A stretch of 64,000 bases of DNA from Cognatundibacterium jejuense. Its GTDB lineage: Bacteria; Pseudomonadota; Gammaproteobacteria; Burkholderiales; Burkholderiaceae_D. The stretch spans positions 1 through 64,000 of the forward strand of contig NZ_JACOFV010000001.1 of assembly GCF_014284255.1 (NCBI RefSeq), in the 5' to 3' direction. This document shows, piece by piece, positions 25,521 through 32,453 of the stretch; position 1 is the first letter of the stretch; each line of letters begins with the position of its first letter. The translations under genes were made by a program, and so were the position numbers. Under the pieces are notes generated by a model that was not told the DNA's origin, ran no database searches, and saw nothing but the letters and a program-made list of their open reading frames with translations.

Positions 25521-25853
25521 AGGAGGGAGTAAGTCGCGAATGTCCGCTTACGCCCCAAAGCGGTCAGTCGAGCCTCATCATTGCGGTCATTCAAAATGAG
25601 ATGTTTATTAATTATGTGGATGTATTTCAACTAGGCGGTATATATAACTGCCCAAATTTTTCTTACATTGCGTCCTCAAACGCTTTTAAAATGTTGGGAC
25701 GAAATTGGGTTCGCTGATTCAAGAGCAAAATAAAATTGGTGCGTATTTTTCATACTTTTGGACGCTTACCAGCAGAAAATAAGATACCCAGATGACGCTA
25801 GCACTTTTTTGCATAATTTAAATAAATTTCAAGAGTTTTAATAGTTCAAAAAT
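25521..25853. other. gap with one copy of a short repeat
   Basis: No ORF with coding character. Holds TGTCCGCTTACGCCCCAAAG (from 25541), a relative of the repeat family seen at 26.8-29.6 kb. The rest is AT-rich and may carry the promoter of the next gene. Confidence 0.5.
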
Positions 25854-26771
25854 ATGAAAATAATGTTAAGAGAAAATGGCCGAACTGCGGGAATTTCAAA
25901 GATCGTTTCGGAGCTCGGCACTTTTCAAAATTATTTAGACACTTGCCCACTCGAGAATTTTGGCGGCGATATTGATCTAATCGGAATTTGGTACAAAGTC
26001 TCAGACGTATCGGAAGTGAAACTGAATTTTGTAAAAGTGCGTAAACCCTATAAATTGAGAACAATGATAGTTGGTAAATCGATACTCTTTAAAGGTTTTT
26101 TGGAAATTGAATTACTTGCTCCAAAGATTATTGAAAATATCATAGATATAAAAGAAATTTTTGAAGTAATTTTTTCTGCCCTTGACATATTTTCAGTTGA
26201 TATTAAGAAAAAAATAGATGGGTTTGACATTAAAAAATTAATATCTTATCTAAAAAAATTCTCTTCAGATTGGATAAGAAATGAAAAAGAAAAAATTGAA
26301 TTTAATTCACAAACATTATTCGAAAAACATATTGTCGTTCCAGATAATGATAACGATGAAAATTTTAGAAAATTAGCGACGCCAATTGATAATTTCTTGG
26401 AATCTAATTTTGTTAGTAATGATGCAGCTTTGATTTTTTTAGAAGATCAAAAGCTCAATATTAGTGACAACACTATTAGAGAATTAAAGAATCTATTAAA
26501 GCAAAGAGAAATTTTTGCTTTAACTCAAATTAGAAGCATTGATCAATATCGTCTGATAAATAATGATTTAAATGCAATATTGTCAGTTATTATAAATGGT
26601 ATAGAAAATCATCCTGAAAAGCGCTGGTTCTTTGAAACTTTGAAACCATTTTTAGAAACCGTGATAATGGAAGATACCGAAGTGCGTGAAGTAATTGCAG
26701 TAGAGATTGAAAAAATGATGGATATCTTGGGAATTGTTAGTAGCGATGGGTTCGTTTCAATATATCTTTAA
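25854..26771 (+). CDS. unknown AT-rich cytosolic protein
   Basis: 305 residues. The gene is very AT-rich with Lys/Ile/Asn/Phe-heavy codons, in clear contrast to the phage genes, so it was acquired separately. No membrane segment or motif recognised. The first third looks beta-rich (IDLIGIWYKVSDVSEVKLNFVKVRK), the rest mostly helical; the C-terminal third has a regular helical run (LLKQREIFALTQIRSIDQYRLINNDLNAILSVIING). ATG 25863 is an alternative start. The lone gene in a prophage cargo region may be a defence or exclusion gene, which is only inference. Confidence 0.6.
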   Translation: MKIMLRENGRTAGISKIVSELGTFQNYLDTCPLENFGGDIDLIGIWYKVSDVSEVKLNFVKVRKPYKLRTMIVGKSILFKGFLEIELLAPKIIENIIDIKEIFEVIFSALDIFSVDIKKKIDGFDIKKLISYLKKFSSDWIRNEKEKIEFNSQTLFEKHIVVPDNDNDENFRKLATPIDNFLESNFVSNDAALIFLEDQKLNISDNTIRELKNLLKQREIFALTQIRSIDQYRLINNDLNAILSVIINGIENHPEKRWFFETLKPFLETVIMEDTEVREVIAVEIEKMMDILGIVSSDGFVSIYL

Positions 26772-26979
26772 CCCTTAAAAGCATTCGAAGATACTTTTAG
26801 GTGTACTAATTCATAATTGACCTGACACACGTTGCTCGACTGACGACCGGCAGCTTCCGCCCCAAAGCCGCTTGTCGCCGCAAAGCTGACGTCTGCTGCG
26901 ACGATTTTATTGCCCGGAGGCTAATTCCATCTCGTCGCGTTGGGAAATCCTGGTTAATTCAGGCTCGCGCCTGAACTGC

Positions 26980-27645
26980 CTACAGGAAGACAGAGGCGAG
27001 GCGAATAATCTCTCGGGTATCTGCGGGATTTGCGTGATCGATCATCGCGATCTTCTTCCCAATCCCATTGAGAGATGTGCCGACCATTACTCCCTTGATG
27101 TTCTCAATGTCAATCCAGTAGCGATCGTGAAAGTCCTCTGTAACAAGGTCGTTGATCTGGATGCCCGGCGTTACCGTGGAAAAGACATTGTGCATCCCCG
27201 GTCGCATGCTCGCTCTCTTGCCATGAGTGATGACCGTGACCTTTTCTAGTTTGCTGGAAATCGATCTAACGATTCTCTCAAGCAAGAGCAAGCACTCTGG
27301 CTTGTCGTCATAGAAATACGCATCGATGATGAGGAGGTGCCTTACCCCGTCCAACTTGCTCATGATCCCTATGACAACTGCCTCGATCTCGTCGGTCGTG
27401 AAGCCCGGATGCATGACCGCATCGCAGGTCATGTGGCTATAAAAGAGCGACGACAAGCCGTGGTCGATGATGTGTTGCTGGATCAGTGGGCGAATCACAT
27501 CCAGCGACAGGCGGTAGACGCCAAAGTCACGGCTTAGATCACTATCATAAAACCGCTTGAAGAAATGGCTTATGTTTTCGCCATCCTTGAGATTCTTGAC
27601 GCCTACAACAGAGGCTGCGGGCAGAGATGCTTTGAGTTTTTCCAT
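26980..27645 (-). CDS. PLD-like protein with a single HKD-type motif
   Basis: 221 residues. FHDRYWIDIENIKGVMVGTS has H173-x-R175...D179 followed by G189-T-S-x-N193, the layout of the phospholipase D HxKx4D...GSxN motif with Lys replaced by Arg. Only one copy is present, as in dimeric Nuc-type nucleases. A beta strand ending IIDAYFYDD (106-114) fits the PLD core. Could be a nuclease or a degenerate member; homologues of this kind occur in defence loci. Lone minus-strand gene flanked by repeats. Confidence 0.58.
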   Translation of the reverse strand: MEKLKASLPAASVVGVKNLKDGENISHFFKRFYDSDLSRDFGVYRLSLDVIRPLIQQHIIDHGLSSLFYSHMTCDAVMHPGFTTDEIEAVVIGIMSKLDGVRHLLIIDAYFYDDKPECLLLLERIVRSISSKLEKVTVITHGKRASMRPGMHNVFSTVTPGIQINDLVTEDFHDRYWIDIENIKGVMVGTSLNGIGKKIAMIDHANPADTREIIRLASVFL

Positions 27646-27719
27646 GTGTTAATAGTACCATTTGATTCTCTATGCTTGTCAGAGTGCCGCTTGCATGCAT
27701 CAATAGCAGCTCCTAGCAG

Positions 27720-28052
27720 TCATGTGTCACCGGCATGGACGGTCTTAAGAGACCGTTTCGTCTTTTTCCATAAATACGCCCCGATTATTCCCATTGTAAA
27801 GCCTGCGCTGGACGCCATTGCCACAGAGAATGCACTTCGCTCCGCACCATTAGCCAGCACAATACGTACAAACTCTGCGGCGACGCAAAACAACAAGGCG
27901 AAAATCAGGCCGAATTTTGCGCTATAGAAGCCCCATTGGCGCCATCGTGGCGAGCACATAGCCCAAGCCACGCTCAGTATCGCCAGTGGACCGATTAGCG
28001 CGCAGAACACAAACAACAAAAAGAGTAAAAAAGTAATTGGCATATTAAGCAA
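27720..28052 (-). CDS. small membrane protein, unknown
   Basis: 110 residues with three predicted membrane segments (about 4-30, 45-66, 76-93) and a basic C-terminus (WKKTKRSLK). No family recognised. Part of a run of short minus-strand genes with spacers of 75-180 bases. Confidence 0.5.
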   Translation of the reverse strand: MLNMPITFLLFLLFVFCALIGPLAILSVAWAMCSPRWRQWGFYSAKFGLIFALLFCVAAEFVRIVLANGAERSAFSVAMASSAGFTMGIIGAYLWKKTKRSLKTVHAGDT

Positions 28053-28058
28053 TGCAAG

Positions 28059-28078
28059 GTCCGCTCCTGGCCGATTGC
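28059..28078 (-). repeat. GTCCGCTCCTGGCCG-type repeat, copy 1
   Basis: GTCCGCTCCTGGCCGATTGC on the + strand, seven bases beyond the stop of the gene ending at 28085. Shared with copies at 28557, 29005 (diverged), 29091 (diverged) and 29534. Confidence 0.6.
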
Positions 28079-28084
28079 CTGCAT

Positions 28085-28438
28085 CTAAGCTAACTGACGC
28101 ACTTGCATGTCGGTAGTGAGTGATGAGCTAAATTCCTGCTCAATTCTCAGATATTTGCTCCTCGCAACGATTGCGTACCAGAAGATTAGCAGAAGTCTTA
28201 AACCGCGTAGATTTGAACTAACAACAAAAGACAGCTGCTCTCCTTCCTTTGCGGTGAAATCTAAGGCAGAAGTCCTGCACCAATCAATTTTGGCGGATAT
28301 GTTGTGTCGCCCAGGTTCAATCGAAAATTCCTTGGTTTCAGCATTACGAATCTCACCGATTTTTACACCATCTATCAAAACCGCATATGCACGCAAGCTG
28401 TCTGCATAGCCACTGTCTCTTGAAACTATCAACTTCAT
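28085..28438 (-). CDS. PEGA-like small protein with membrane segment
   Basis: 117 residues. YAVLIDGVKIGEIRNAETKEFSIEPGRHNISAKIDW (18-53) has the pattern of PEGA-like beta sandwiches (I-D-G...I...G-x-H-x-I). A hydrophobic segment follows at about 79-92. Function unknown; assignment by pattern only. One of a set of small genes in the same orientation. Confidence 0.5.
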   Translation of the reverse strand: MKLIVSRDSGYADSLRAYAVLIDGVKIGEIRNAETKEFSIEPGRHNISAKIDWCRTSALDFTAKEGEQLSFVVSSNLRGLRLLLIFWYAIVARSKYLRIEQEFSSSLTTDMQVRQLA

Positions 28439-28556
28439 TCTCTAGTCCTTTAGTTTTATTTTCAGCCGCAAATTACTTGGTCAATCACAATAAGCCTGGT
28501 TTAAATGAGCTCCAGCAATTGACCTGTATAGTCGCAAAAGTGCGACGCGGCCGTAA

Positions 28557-28576
28557 GTCCGCTCCTGGCCGACTGC
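28557..28576 (-). repeat. GTCCGCTCCTGGCCG-type repeat, copy 2
   Basis: GTCCGCTCCTGGCCGACTGC, eleven bases beyond the stop of the cupin gene; 19 of 20 bases equal copy 1. Confidence 0.6.
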
Positions 28577-28586
28577 AGGCAGCCAT

Positions 28587-28964
28587 CTACTCTCCATTCT
28601 TTGACCGAGCAAGTTGATATATCTTATCTTCGACTGAAGGAGCTCGCAACATCAAGGTTTCGACCGGAGGAAATACTTTGGTAACCGCATGATATACGCC
28701 AACTGGGAAGCAGCAAAATTCCCGCTCACGGATAATCGTTCGTGCCCCTTCAACTTCCACTTCAATCGCCCCTTTGAGAACAATGAAACACTCATCGCTT
28801 GAGGTATGGCAATGGGGTACTTCTCCATCGCCAACCCAGCTCTCATTCGTATTGTTGTACCAAATCTGAAGCTGGTTAGACTGGAAACCGATATCGTCGG
28901 GCGGGACGCGCCCTGACAAGAGAGTTGAATGGTCGGGTAATGATTTATGATGAATCAGCGCCAT
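28587..28964 (-). CDS. cupin-domain protein
   Basis: 125 residues, single small cupin barrel. Motif 1 is PHCHTSSDECFIVLKGAIEVE (about 50-70) with two His and a Glu for metal binding, motif 2 is FPVGVYHAV (87-95). Substrate unknown; such proteins may be isomerases, dioxygenases or sensors. Full length for the family; independent small gene in the cargo run. Confidence 0.82.
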   Translation of the reverse strand: MALIHHKSLPDHSTLLSGRVPPDDIGFQSNQLQIWYNNTNESWVGDGEVPHCHTSSDECFIVLKGAIEVEVEGARTIIREREFCCFPVGVYHAVTKVFPPVETLMLRAPSVEDKIYQLARSKNGE

Positions 28965-29004
28965 GCACTGTCCTTAAAAATGAACACGATTAGCAGCTAG
29001 GAAC

Positions 29005-29110
29005 GACTGCTCATGGCCGTCTACAGGCTCTCACCTATCCTGCCATATATGGATTGGCAAAGCAACATCAAATAGGAGGGATAGTCGAGTGACCGCAGTT
29101 GGCCGTTAGC
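29005..29110 (-). repeat. two diverged copies of the GTCCGCTCCTGGCCG-type repeat
   Basis: GACTGCTCATGGCCGTCTAC at 29005-29024 and GACCGCAGTTGGCCGTTAGC at 29091-29110 share the G-x-C-x-G-C...GGCCG core with copies 1 and 2. Both lie between the cupin gene and the next minus-strand gene. Confidence 0.45.
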
Positions 29111-29146
29111 CGCAATCCCTAGCGTCAATCGGGGAAATGGCCTCAA

Positions 29147-29485
29147 CTAGACTGCTACAGCATGGGTTCTGGCATGGAACTCAATTGCGAGTGGCGTTGC
29201 CCAAGCTATTGCGATCACTATCCAAACTAGGAACATCGGCATATTTCGGCGCATAAATATTCGCAACAACCAAGTCGTGTTCACAACAAAGAATAGGGCC
29301 AACACCGGCAATTCTGTTAGTCCAAAGAAAATTGCGTCATTTCCGGTAGCTATCAAGCCTTCATCAGTTGCAGTCGGCCAGGAATACTCACGTGCATTCA
29401 AATATACGAAGATGCCAATAATATTCGCCGAAACCCACAGCGAACTGTCCGCAAATAGATTTTTCAAGTGATTGCTTTTGTCCAT
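29147..29485 (-). CDS. small membrane protein, unknown
   Basis: 112 residues with three membrane segments (about 15-29, 52-75, 82-102). The last two are separated by a short basic turn (RIFMRRNMP). No family recognised. Same orientation and size class as its neighbours. Confidence 0.5.
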   Translation of the reverse strand: MDKSNHLKNLFADSSLWVSANIIGIFVYLNAREYSWPTATDEGLIATGNDAIFFGLTELPVLALFFVVNTTWLLRIFMRRNMPMFLVWIVIAIAWATPLAIEFHARTHAVAV

Positions 29486-29533
29486 TTTCCAGTTGATAGT
29501 TCAGATTTTCTCCAATTCCGACTGCCTGCGACC

Positions 29534-29553
29534 GTCTGCTCCTGGCCGCTTCC
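29534..29553 (-). repeat. GTCCGCTCCTGGCCG-type repeat, copy 5
   Basis: GTCTGCTCCTGGCCGCTTCC, ten bases beyond the stop of the SUKH-like gene. Confidence 0.55.
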
Positions 29554-29563
29554 GGGCAATCAA

Positions 29564-29986
29564 TTATCGCGCATGAACGGCATCGAAACGAGTCGACAGC
29601 TCTGAAAAGTCATCAGCAATTCGTATTGCCTCTTGTACGTCCAAGCCAATCATGGGAAGTTTAAAGACAGCGCCAACGCTGTCGAATGCGAGAACTTCAC
29701 CACCGCCATCTCCGCCAAACGCAAGGTATCCGGGTGCGAGCTCTTCCATTTGAATGTCAGCATTATTTGCAGAAAGTTCCTCTAATGGCCAGAGAACTAC
29801 ATAACCTGGTTCAGCATCGTCGTATGTCAGCCCCTCAAATCCCCCAAAATCTTTAAGGAATTTCTCATACGCTGCTGGAATATTTGGTGTCATTCCCACC
29901 TCATCATAATGAATATAAGCGTCAATCTCGGAATTGCATTCGACCGTCCGGTTTTGGTCGTTCTGTGACCAAGTGATATGTGGCAT
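29564..29986 (-). CDS. SUKH/SMI1-KNR4-like immunity-type protein
   Basis: About 140 residues from ATG 29986 (MPHITWSQNDQ), the start that leaves out a disordered basic extension reaching 30040. NIPAAYEKFLKDFGGFEG (with LWPLEEL and PGYLAFGGDGGGEVLAFD further on) matches the SMI1/KNR4 (SUKH) pattern: a helix with the P-x-x-Y-x-x-F-L motif, then a strand pair with G-D-G-G-G. SUKH proteins are mostly immunity proteins against contact or polymorphic toxins. No toxin gene is adjacent, so it is an orphan. Confidence 0.75.
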   Translation of the reverse strand: MPHITWSQNDQNRTVECNSEIDAYIHYDEVGMTPNIPAAYEKFLKDFGGFEGLTYDDAEPGYVVLWPLEELSANNADIQMEELAPGYLAFGGDGGGEVLAFDSVGAVFKLPMIGLDVQEAIRIADDFSELSTRFDAVHAR

Positions 29987-30076
29987 TGTAGCTTGGTAAA
30001 TATGCAATCTGCAATCATTTCCCCCTCGGCGCGCAGTCATCCCCCCACCACGCCTGCGCGCTAAATAGGTCGGTTT

Positions 30077-30167
30077 TGACGCAAATTTGCGTCACCAGTG
30101 AGACCCGCGCCCGTATTGGCTTTGCGTGCCAGTGAGTAGGTATAAAAACTGACGCAGTTTGACGCAG
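30077..30167. repeat. GACGCA palindrome and direct repeats
   Basis: TGACGCAAATTTGCGTCA at 30077-30094 is an 18-bp perfect palindrome. TGACGCAG recurs at 30150-30157 and 30160-30167, ten bases apart. A short direct repeat containing CCAGTGAG occurs at about 30094 and 30128. These are likely protein binding sites, next to the GGTAACC array. Confidence 0.65.
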
Positions 30168-30223
30168 CAAAAGGGGTATTTCTGCTGGTTGGTGGTGAAT
30201 GGGAATATTTGTCATTTGGGGGT

Positions 30224-30528
30224 GGCTTCGGGAAAAGGGTAACCTCGGTAACCTGTTCGATTTTATTGAGCTAAGTCTTTGATTTTAAATAGGTTTGATA
30301 GTTACCTTTAAAAGGTAATCTTTGGTAACCAGAAAGGTAATTTTTATCTAATTCATTGATTTCATTAGAAATAGATTTTAGAAGAAATTACTATTTTAAA
30401 AGGTAACCAGATTACCTGTAGGTTACCGAAAAGTTACCTTTTTAAAAGTACTGAAAAATCTATATATATCAATGTGTTATGATATGTTTTGAAAATGAGG
30501 TTACCTTAGTTACCCTTTTCCCGAGGCC
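30224..30528. repeat. noncoding element with 31-bp inverted ends and GGTAACC array
   Basis: The end segments 30224-30254 and 30498-30528 are inverted copies matching at 27 of 31 positions (GGC-TCGGGAAAAGGGTAAC core). Inside and within the ends, GGTAACC or its GGTTACC inverse occurs at 30238, 30247, 30324, 30402, 30421 and 30499, with several partial copies such as TTACCTTT-A-AAAGGTAA at 30302-30318. The middle is AT-rich. No ORF. The layout fits a replication-origin iteron array or a small terminal-inverted-repeat element; no target duplication was seen. Confidence 0.7.
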
Positions 30529-30919
30529 TACTTTATTTTAGCGGCGGCAGGAAAATAGGGGGATTTTGAGGTTATTGTGATAATTTTTTGTGTTAATGAC
30601 ATTCTGCCTGCGGGAACGAATTTTTATATACCATTCTTGCAATTGGGCGTCCGTGACGTGACGCATTGGAGTAGTCTGAGGGCTAGGGAGTCCGGCCAGA
30701 AGCTGCCGCTCGTACTGCCCTTCTAACGCATGATCTTCCTGTAAGGAAGTAGTGCTATAAATACAATATTGATTCGACTGTTTGTTACATTGCGTGGTTT
30801 GTCTGTTTTGTTAAGCCTGTCTTCTTGTACATGTAATCGGCGGAAAGCGAGTGTCTGCAGCGGGCTGCCGAGTTAGATAGAAATTTTTCACCCTAATTTA
30901 AGTTATATTTCCTCAAAAC
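30529..30919. other. gene-free stretch upstream of the HEPN-LprI gene
   Basis: No plausible ORF. Contains a short hairpin CTTCC-TGTAA-GGAAG near 30733-30747 and a diverged copy of the GGCCAGAAGCTGCCGCTC-type repeat near 30694-30712. The promoter of the gene at 30920 is presumably in the AT-rich last 60 bases. Confidence 0.4.
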
Positions 30920-31885
30920 ATGAGCCGCACACGAGACATTATTCAAGAGATCGCCGACGTTCGTCAGCGCCGACGATTTGGCTCGGCGATGACGGAACTT
31001 CCGCTGAGACTGTTTGCACTTGAGCACGCCTTCAAAGATTATGACAAGTCCCAAATCGAACTGGCGCGTTACTTCCCTGTTGCACTAATCGCCTGTGTCG
31101 AAGGCTACTTTCGACTAGCAATAAAGGATCTAATTGATGCAGGTGAACCATTTCTCACCAATGCGGAAAAACCCGCATCGTCACTAAAGCTGGACTTCTC
31201 CGTGCTTAGAGCAGTGCACGGCAAAGCCATAACCGTGGGCGAGCTAGTGGCACACGGCGTTTCACTAAGCCGATTGGAACACGTTGACGGTGCATTGTCC
31301 AGCTTACTCGGAGTTGGGTTCCTACAGTCGCTCCGTACAACTACTGATCGGTGGGCGCACGAGGTAAGAGGCGAACCGAACACGCCAATCTTGTCGAATC
31401 CGGATGAGGTGTTCGCCAACGTGGCGAGGACTTTCGAACTGAGGCACATCATCTGCCACGAGATAGCTTCCGCATACGAGATTGAGTCTAACGAAGTGGC
31501 GCGCTGCTTTGAGAGTTGTGTTGCCTTTCTGCGTGCAGCTGATGAATTCATTTCTGAGACCATCCACCCCGGCGCTCCCCTTACTCAAACAGATATGAAT
31601 ATTGCAGCGGATGAATCCCTTACGGAAAAGCGAGAGCGGTTGGCAGAAGCAGTAGTAAAACTCAAGTCACGTCTTGAACCTGCGGAAGTCGCTGCATTTG
31701 CCGAATCTCAAGAAAAATGGCAGCTTTATTGCGACGCTTGGGCTGATTTCGTTGCGGGCGAGCGGGCTAACAGCGGAACTATCTGGCCGCTAATATATGC
31801 TGGTGCAGCGGAGGCGGTGGTAGATAGCCGCCTTGAAGAAGTCAGCAGTTGGAGGCGCCTCGGCGATGGCGGCGAGGAAATCTAA
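30920..31885 (+). CDS. HEPN-like protein with LprI-like C-terminal domain
   Basis: 321 residues. FELRHIICHE gives R175-x4-H180, the HEPN R-x4-6-H motif, and the upstream helix YFPVALIACVEGYFRLAIKDLI fits the RiboL-PSP HEPN group. The C-terminal part (about 235-312, with LTEKRERLAEAVVKLKSRL...FAESQEKWQLYCDAWADFVAGE and VVDSRLEEVSSW) matches the DUF1311/LprI pattern: helical, W-x3-C and R-x2-x-L, but without a signal peptide. The N-terminus is helical and basic. The stop codon is inside an attC-like site, so the gene has the form of an integron cassette. Confidence 0.66.
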   Translation: MSRTRDIIQEIADVRQRRRFGSAMTELPLRLFALEHAFKDYDKSQIELARYFPVALIACVEGYFRLAIKDLIDAGEPFLTNAEKPASSLKLDFSVLRAVHGKAITVGELVAHGVSLSRLEHVDGALSSLLGVGFLQSLRTTTDRWAHEVRGEPNTPILSNPDEVFANVARTFELRHIICHEIASAYEIESNEVARCFESCVAFLRAADEFISETIHPGAPLTQTDMNIAADESLTEKRERLAEAVVKLKSRLEPAEVAAFAESQEKWQLYCDAWADFVAGERANSGTIWPLIYAGAAEAVVDSRLEEVSSWRRLGDGGEEI

Positions 31886-31970
31886 CAATTAGGTCGAGTA
31901 GGGTTGGCCGGATAGGGCGCAGTTCATTGTTTAGTTGCCGGGCGGCCAGCCGCTCACCATTACGTTAGGC
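31880..31970 (+). repeat. attC-like site at the 3' end of the HEPN gene
   Basis: Begins ATCTAAC (RYYYAAC) overlapping the gene's TAA and ends GTTAGGC (GTTRRRY), 91 bp apart. Inside, GGTCGAG pairs with CTCACC-flanking bases leaving an unpaired C, and GTTGGCCG pairs with CGGCCAGC. The R/L box order and TAACAATT opening are typical of integron attC sites. No integron integrase in view. Confidence 0.65.
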
Positions 31971-32142
31971 GGCAGGAGTTCCAGATGCTTAAGTATGTTG
32001 AGGTTTCTGAAGTTTTATGGGGGCATAAATGAAAGTTTTTTCCGCAAGATGCGAAAACTGCCCTAGTAACCATGCGGTTTTCAAGAGGGGTTATATTTCG
32101 TTAAATTGGTGCAAGTAATTGATTATTAAGGATTCAGTACGA
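31971..32142. other. prophage end, no gene seen
   Basis: Between the attC-like site and the tRNA remnant only a 29-codon frame (32029-32118, MKVFSARCENCPSNHAVF) is open; it is too short to support. Confidence 0.35.
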
Positions 32143-32190
32143 GGATTGTGATTCCTGTTGTCGTGGGTTCGAGCCCCATCGTCCACCCCA
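32143..32190 (+). tRNA. displaced 3' half of tRNA-His (attachment-site remnant)
   Basis: 48 bases covering the anticodon arm with anticodon GTG (32148-32150) in loop TTGTGAT, variable region, T arm GTGGG-TTCGAGC-CCCAT and acceptor 3' strand ending CCCCA. It matches the same part of tRNA-His closely, but the D arm and 5' acceptor are missing; upstream sequence is unrelated. This is what integration into the 3' end of a tRNA gene leaves at the far end of an element, so I take it as the attR-like boundary. Confidence 0.82.
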
Positions 32191-32208
32191 CAGAATACGT
32201 TGTAAATG

Positions 32209-32250
32209 AAGGGCTTAGCGATTATATTCGCTAAGCCCTTTTTCATTTTT
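32209..32250 (+). terminator. rho-independent terminator after the tRNA-His remnant
   Basis: AAGGGCTTAGCG / CGCTAAGCCCTT, 12-bp perfect stem with an eight-base AT loop, then TTTCATTTTT. Presumably the native terminator of the original tRNA-His transcript. Confidence 0.88.
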
Positions 32251-32453
32251 GAATGGAAAATAGGCATTTTCCAACCGCCATTCTGTCACGATCGCTTTTT
32301 TTTCTTTTGAAAGAATCTGATGTCAACTTATATTTTGCAATGGTAGTGGCTGCTTTAGACTGAAAGCAGCCGTTCGATTTTCTTTACTGATCGTCTGCTT
32401 GTTACCCTTGGGTGACTGATGAGGCTGTCGGAAGCGGATATTCATTACCCAAC

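Larger units (their letters stand above)
636..32190. mobile_element. P2-like prophage, apparently incomplete, with cargo region
   Basis: Gene order D-U-T-E-FII-FI...I-J-W-V...S-R-lysis-X-L-M-N-O and divergent P-Q is the P2 late gene order, read right to left. The right limit is set by a displaced 3' half of tRNA-His at 32143-32190. The left limit is not visible; 636 is simply the end of D. Integrase, repressor, cox, ogr and a replication initiator were not found in the window, so the element is either decayed or keeps those genes to the left of the window. Structural and lysis genes show no frameshifts apart from the programmed one in E. Confidence 0.8.

Noticed and set aside
32029-32118. 29-codon ORF upstream of the tRNA-His remnant
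   Set aside because: Too short, no ribosome binding site and no recognisable product.
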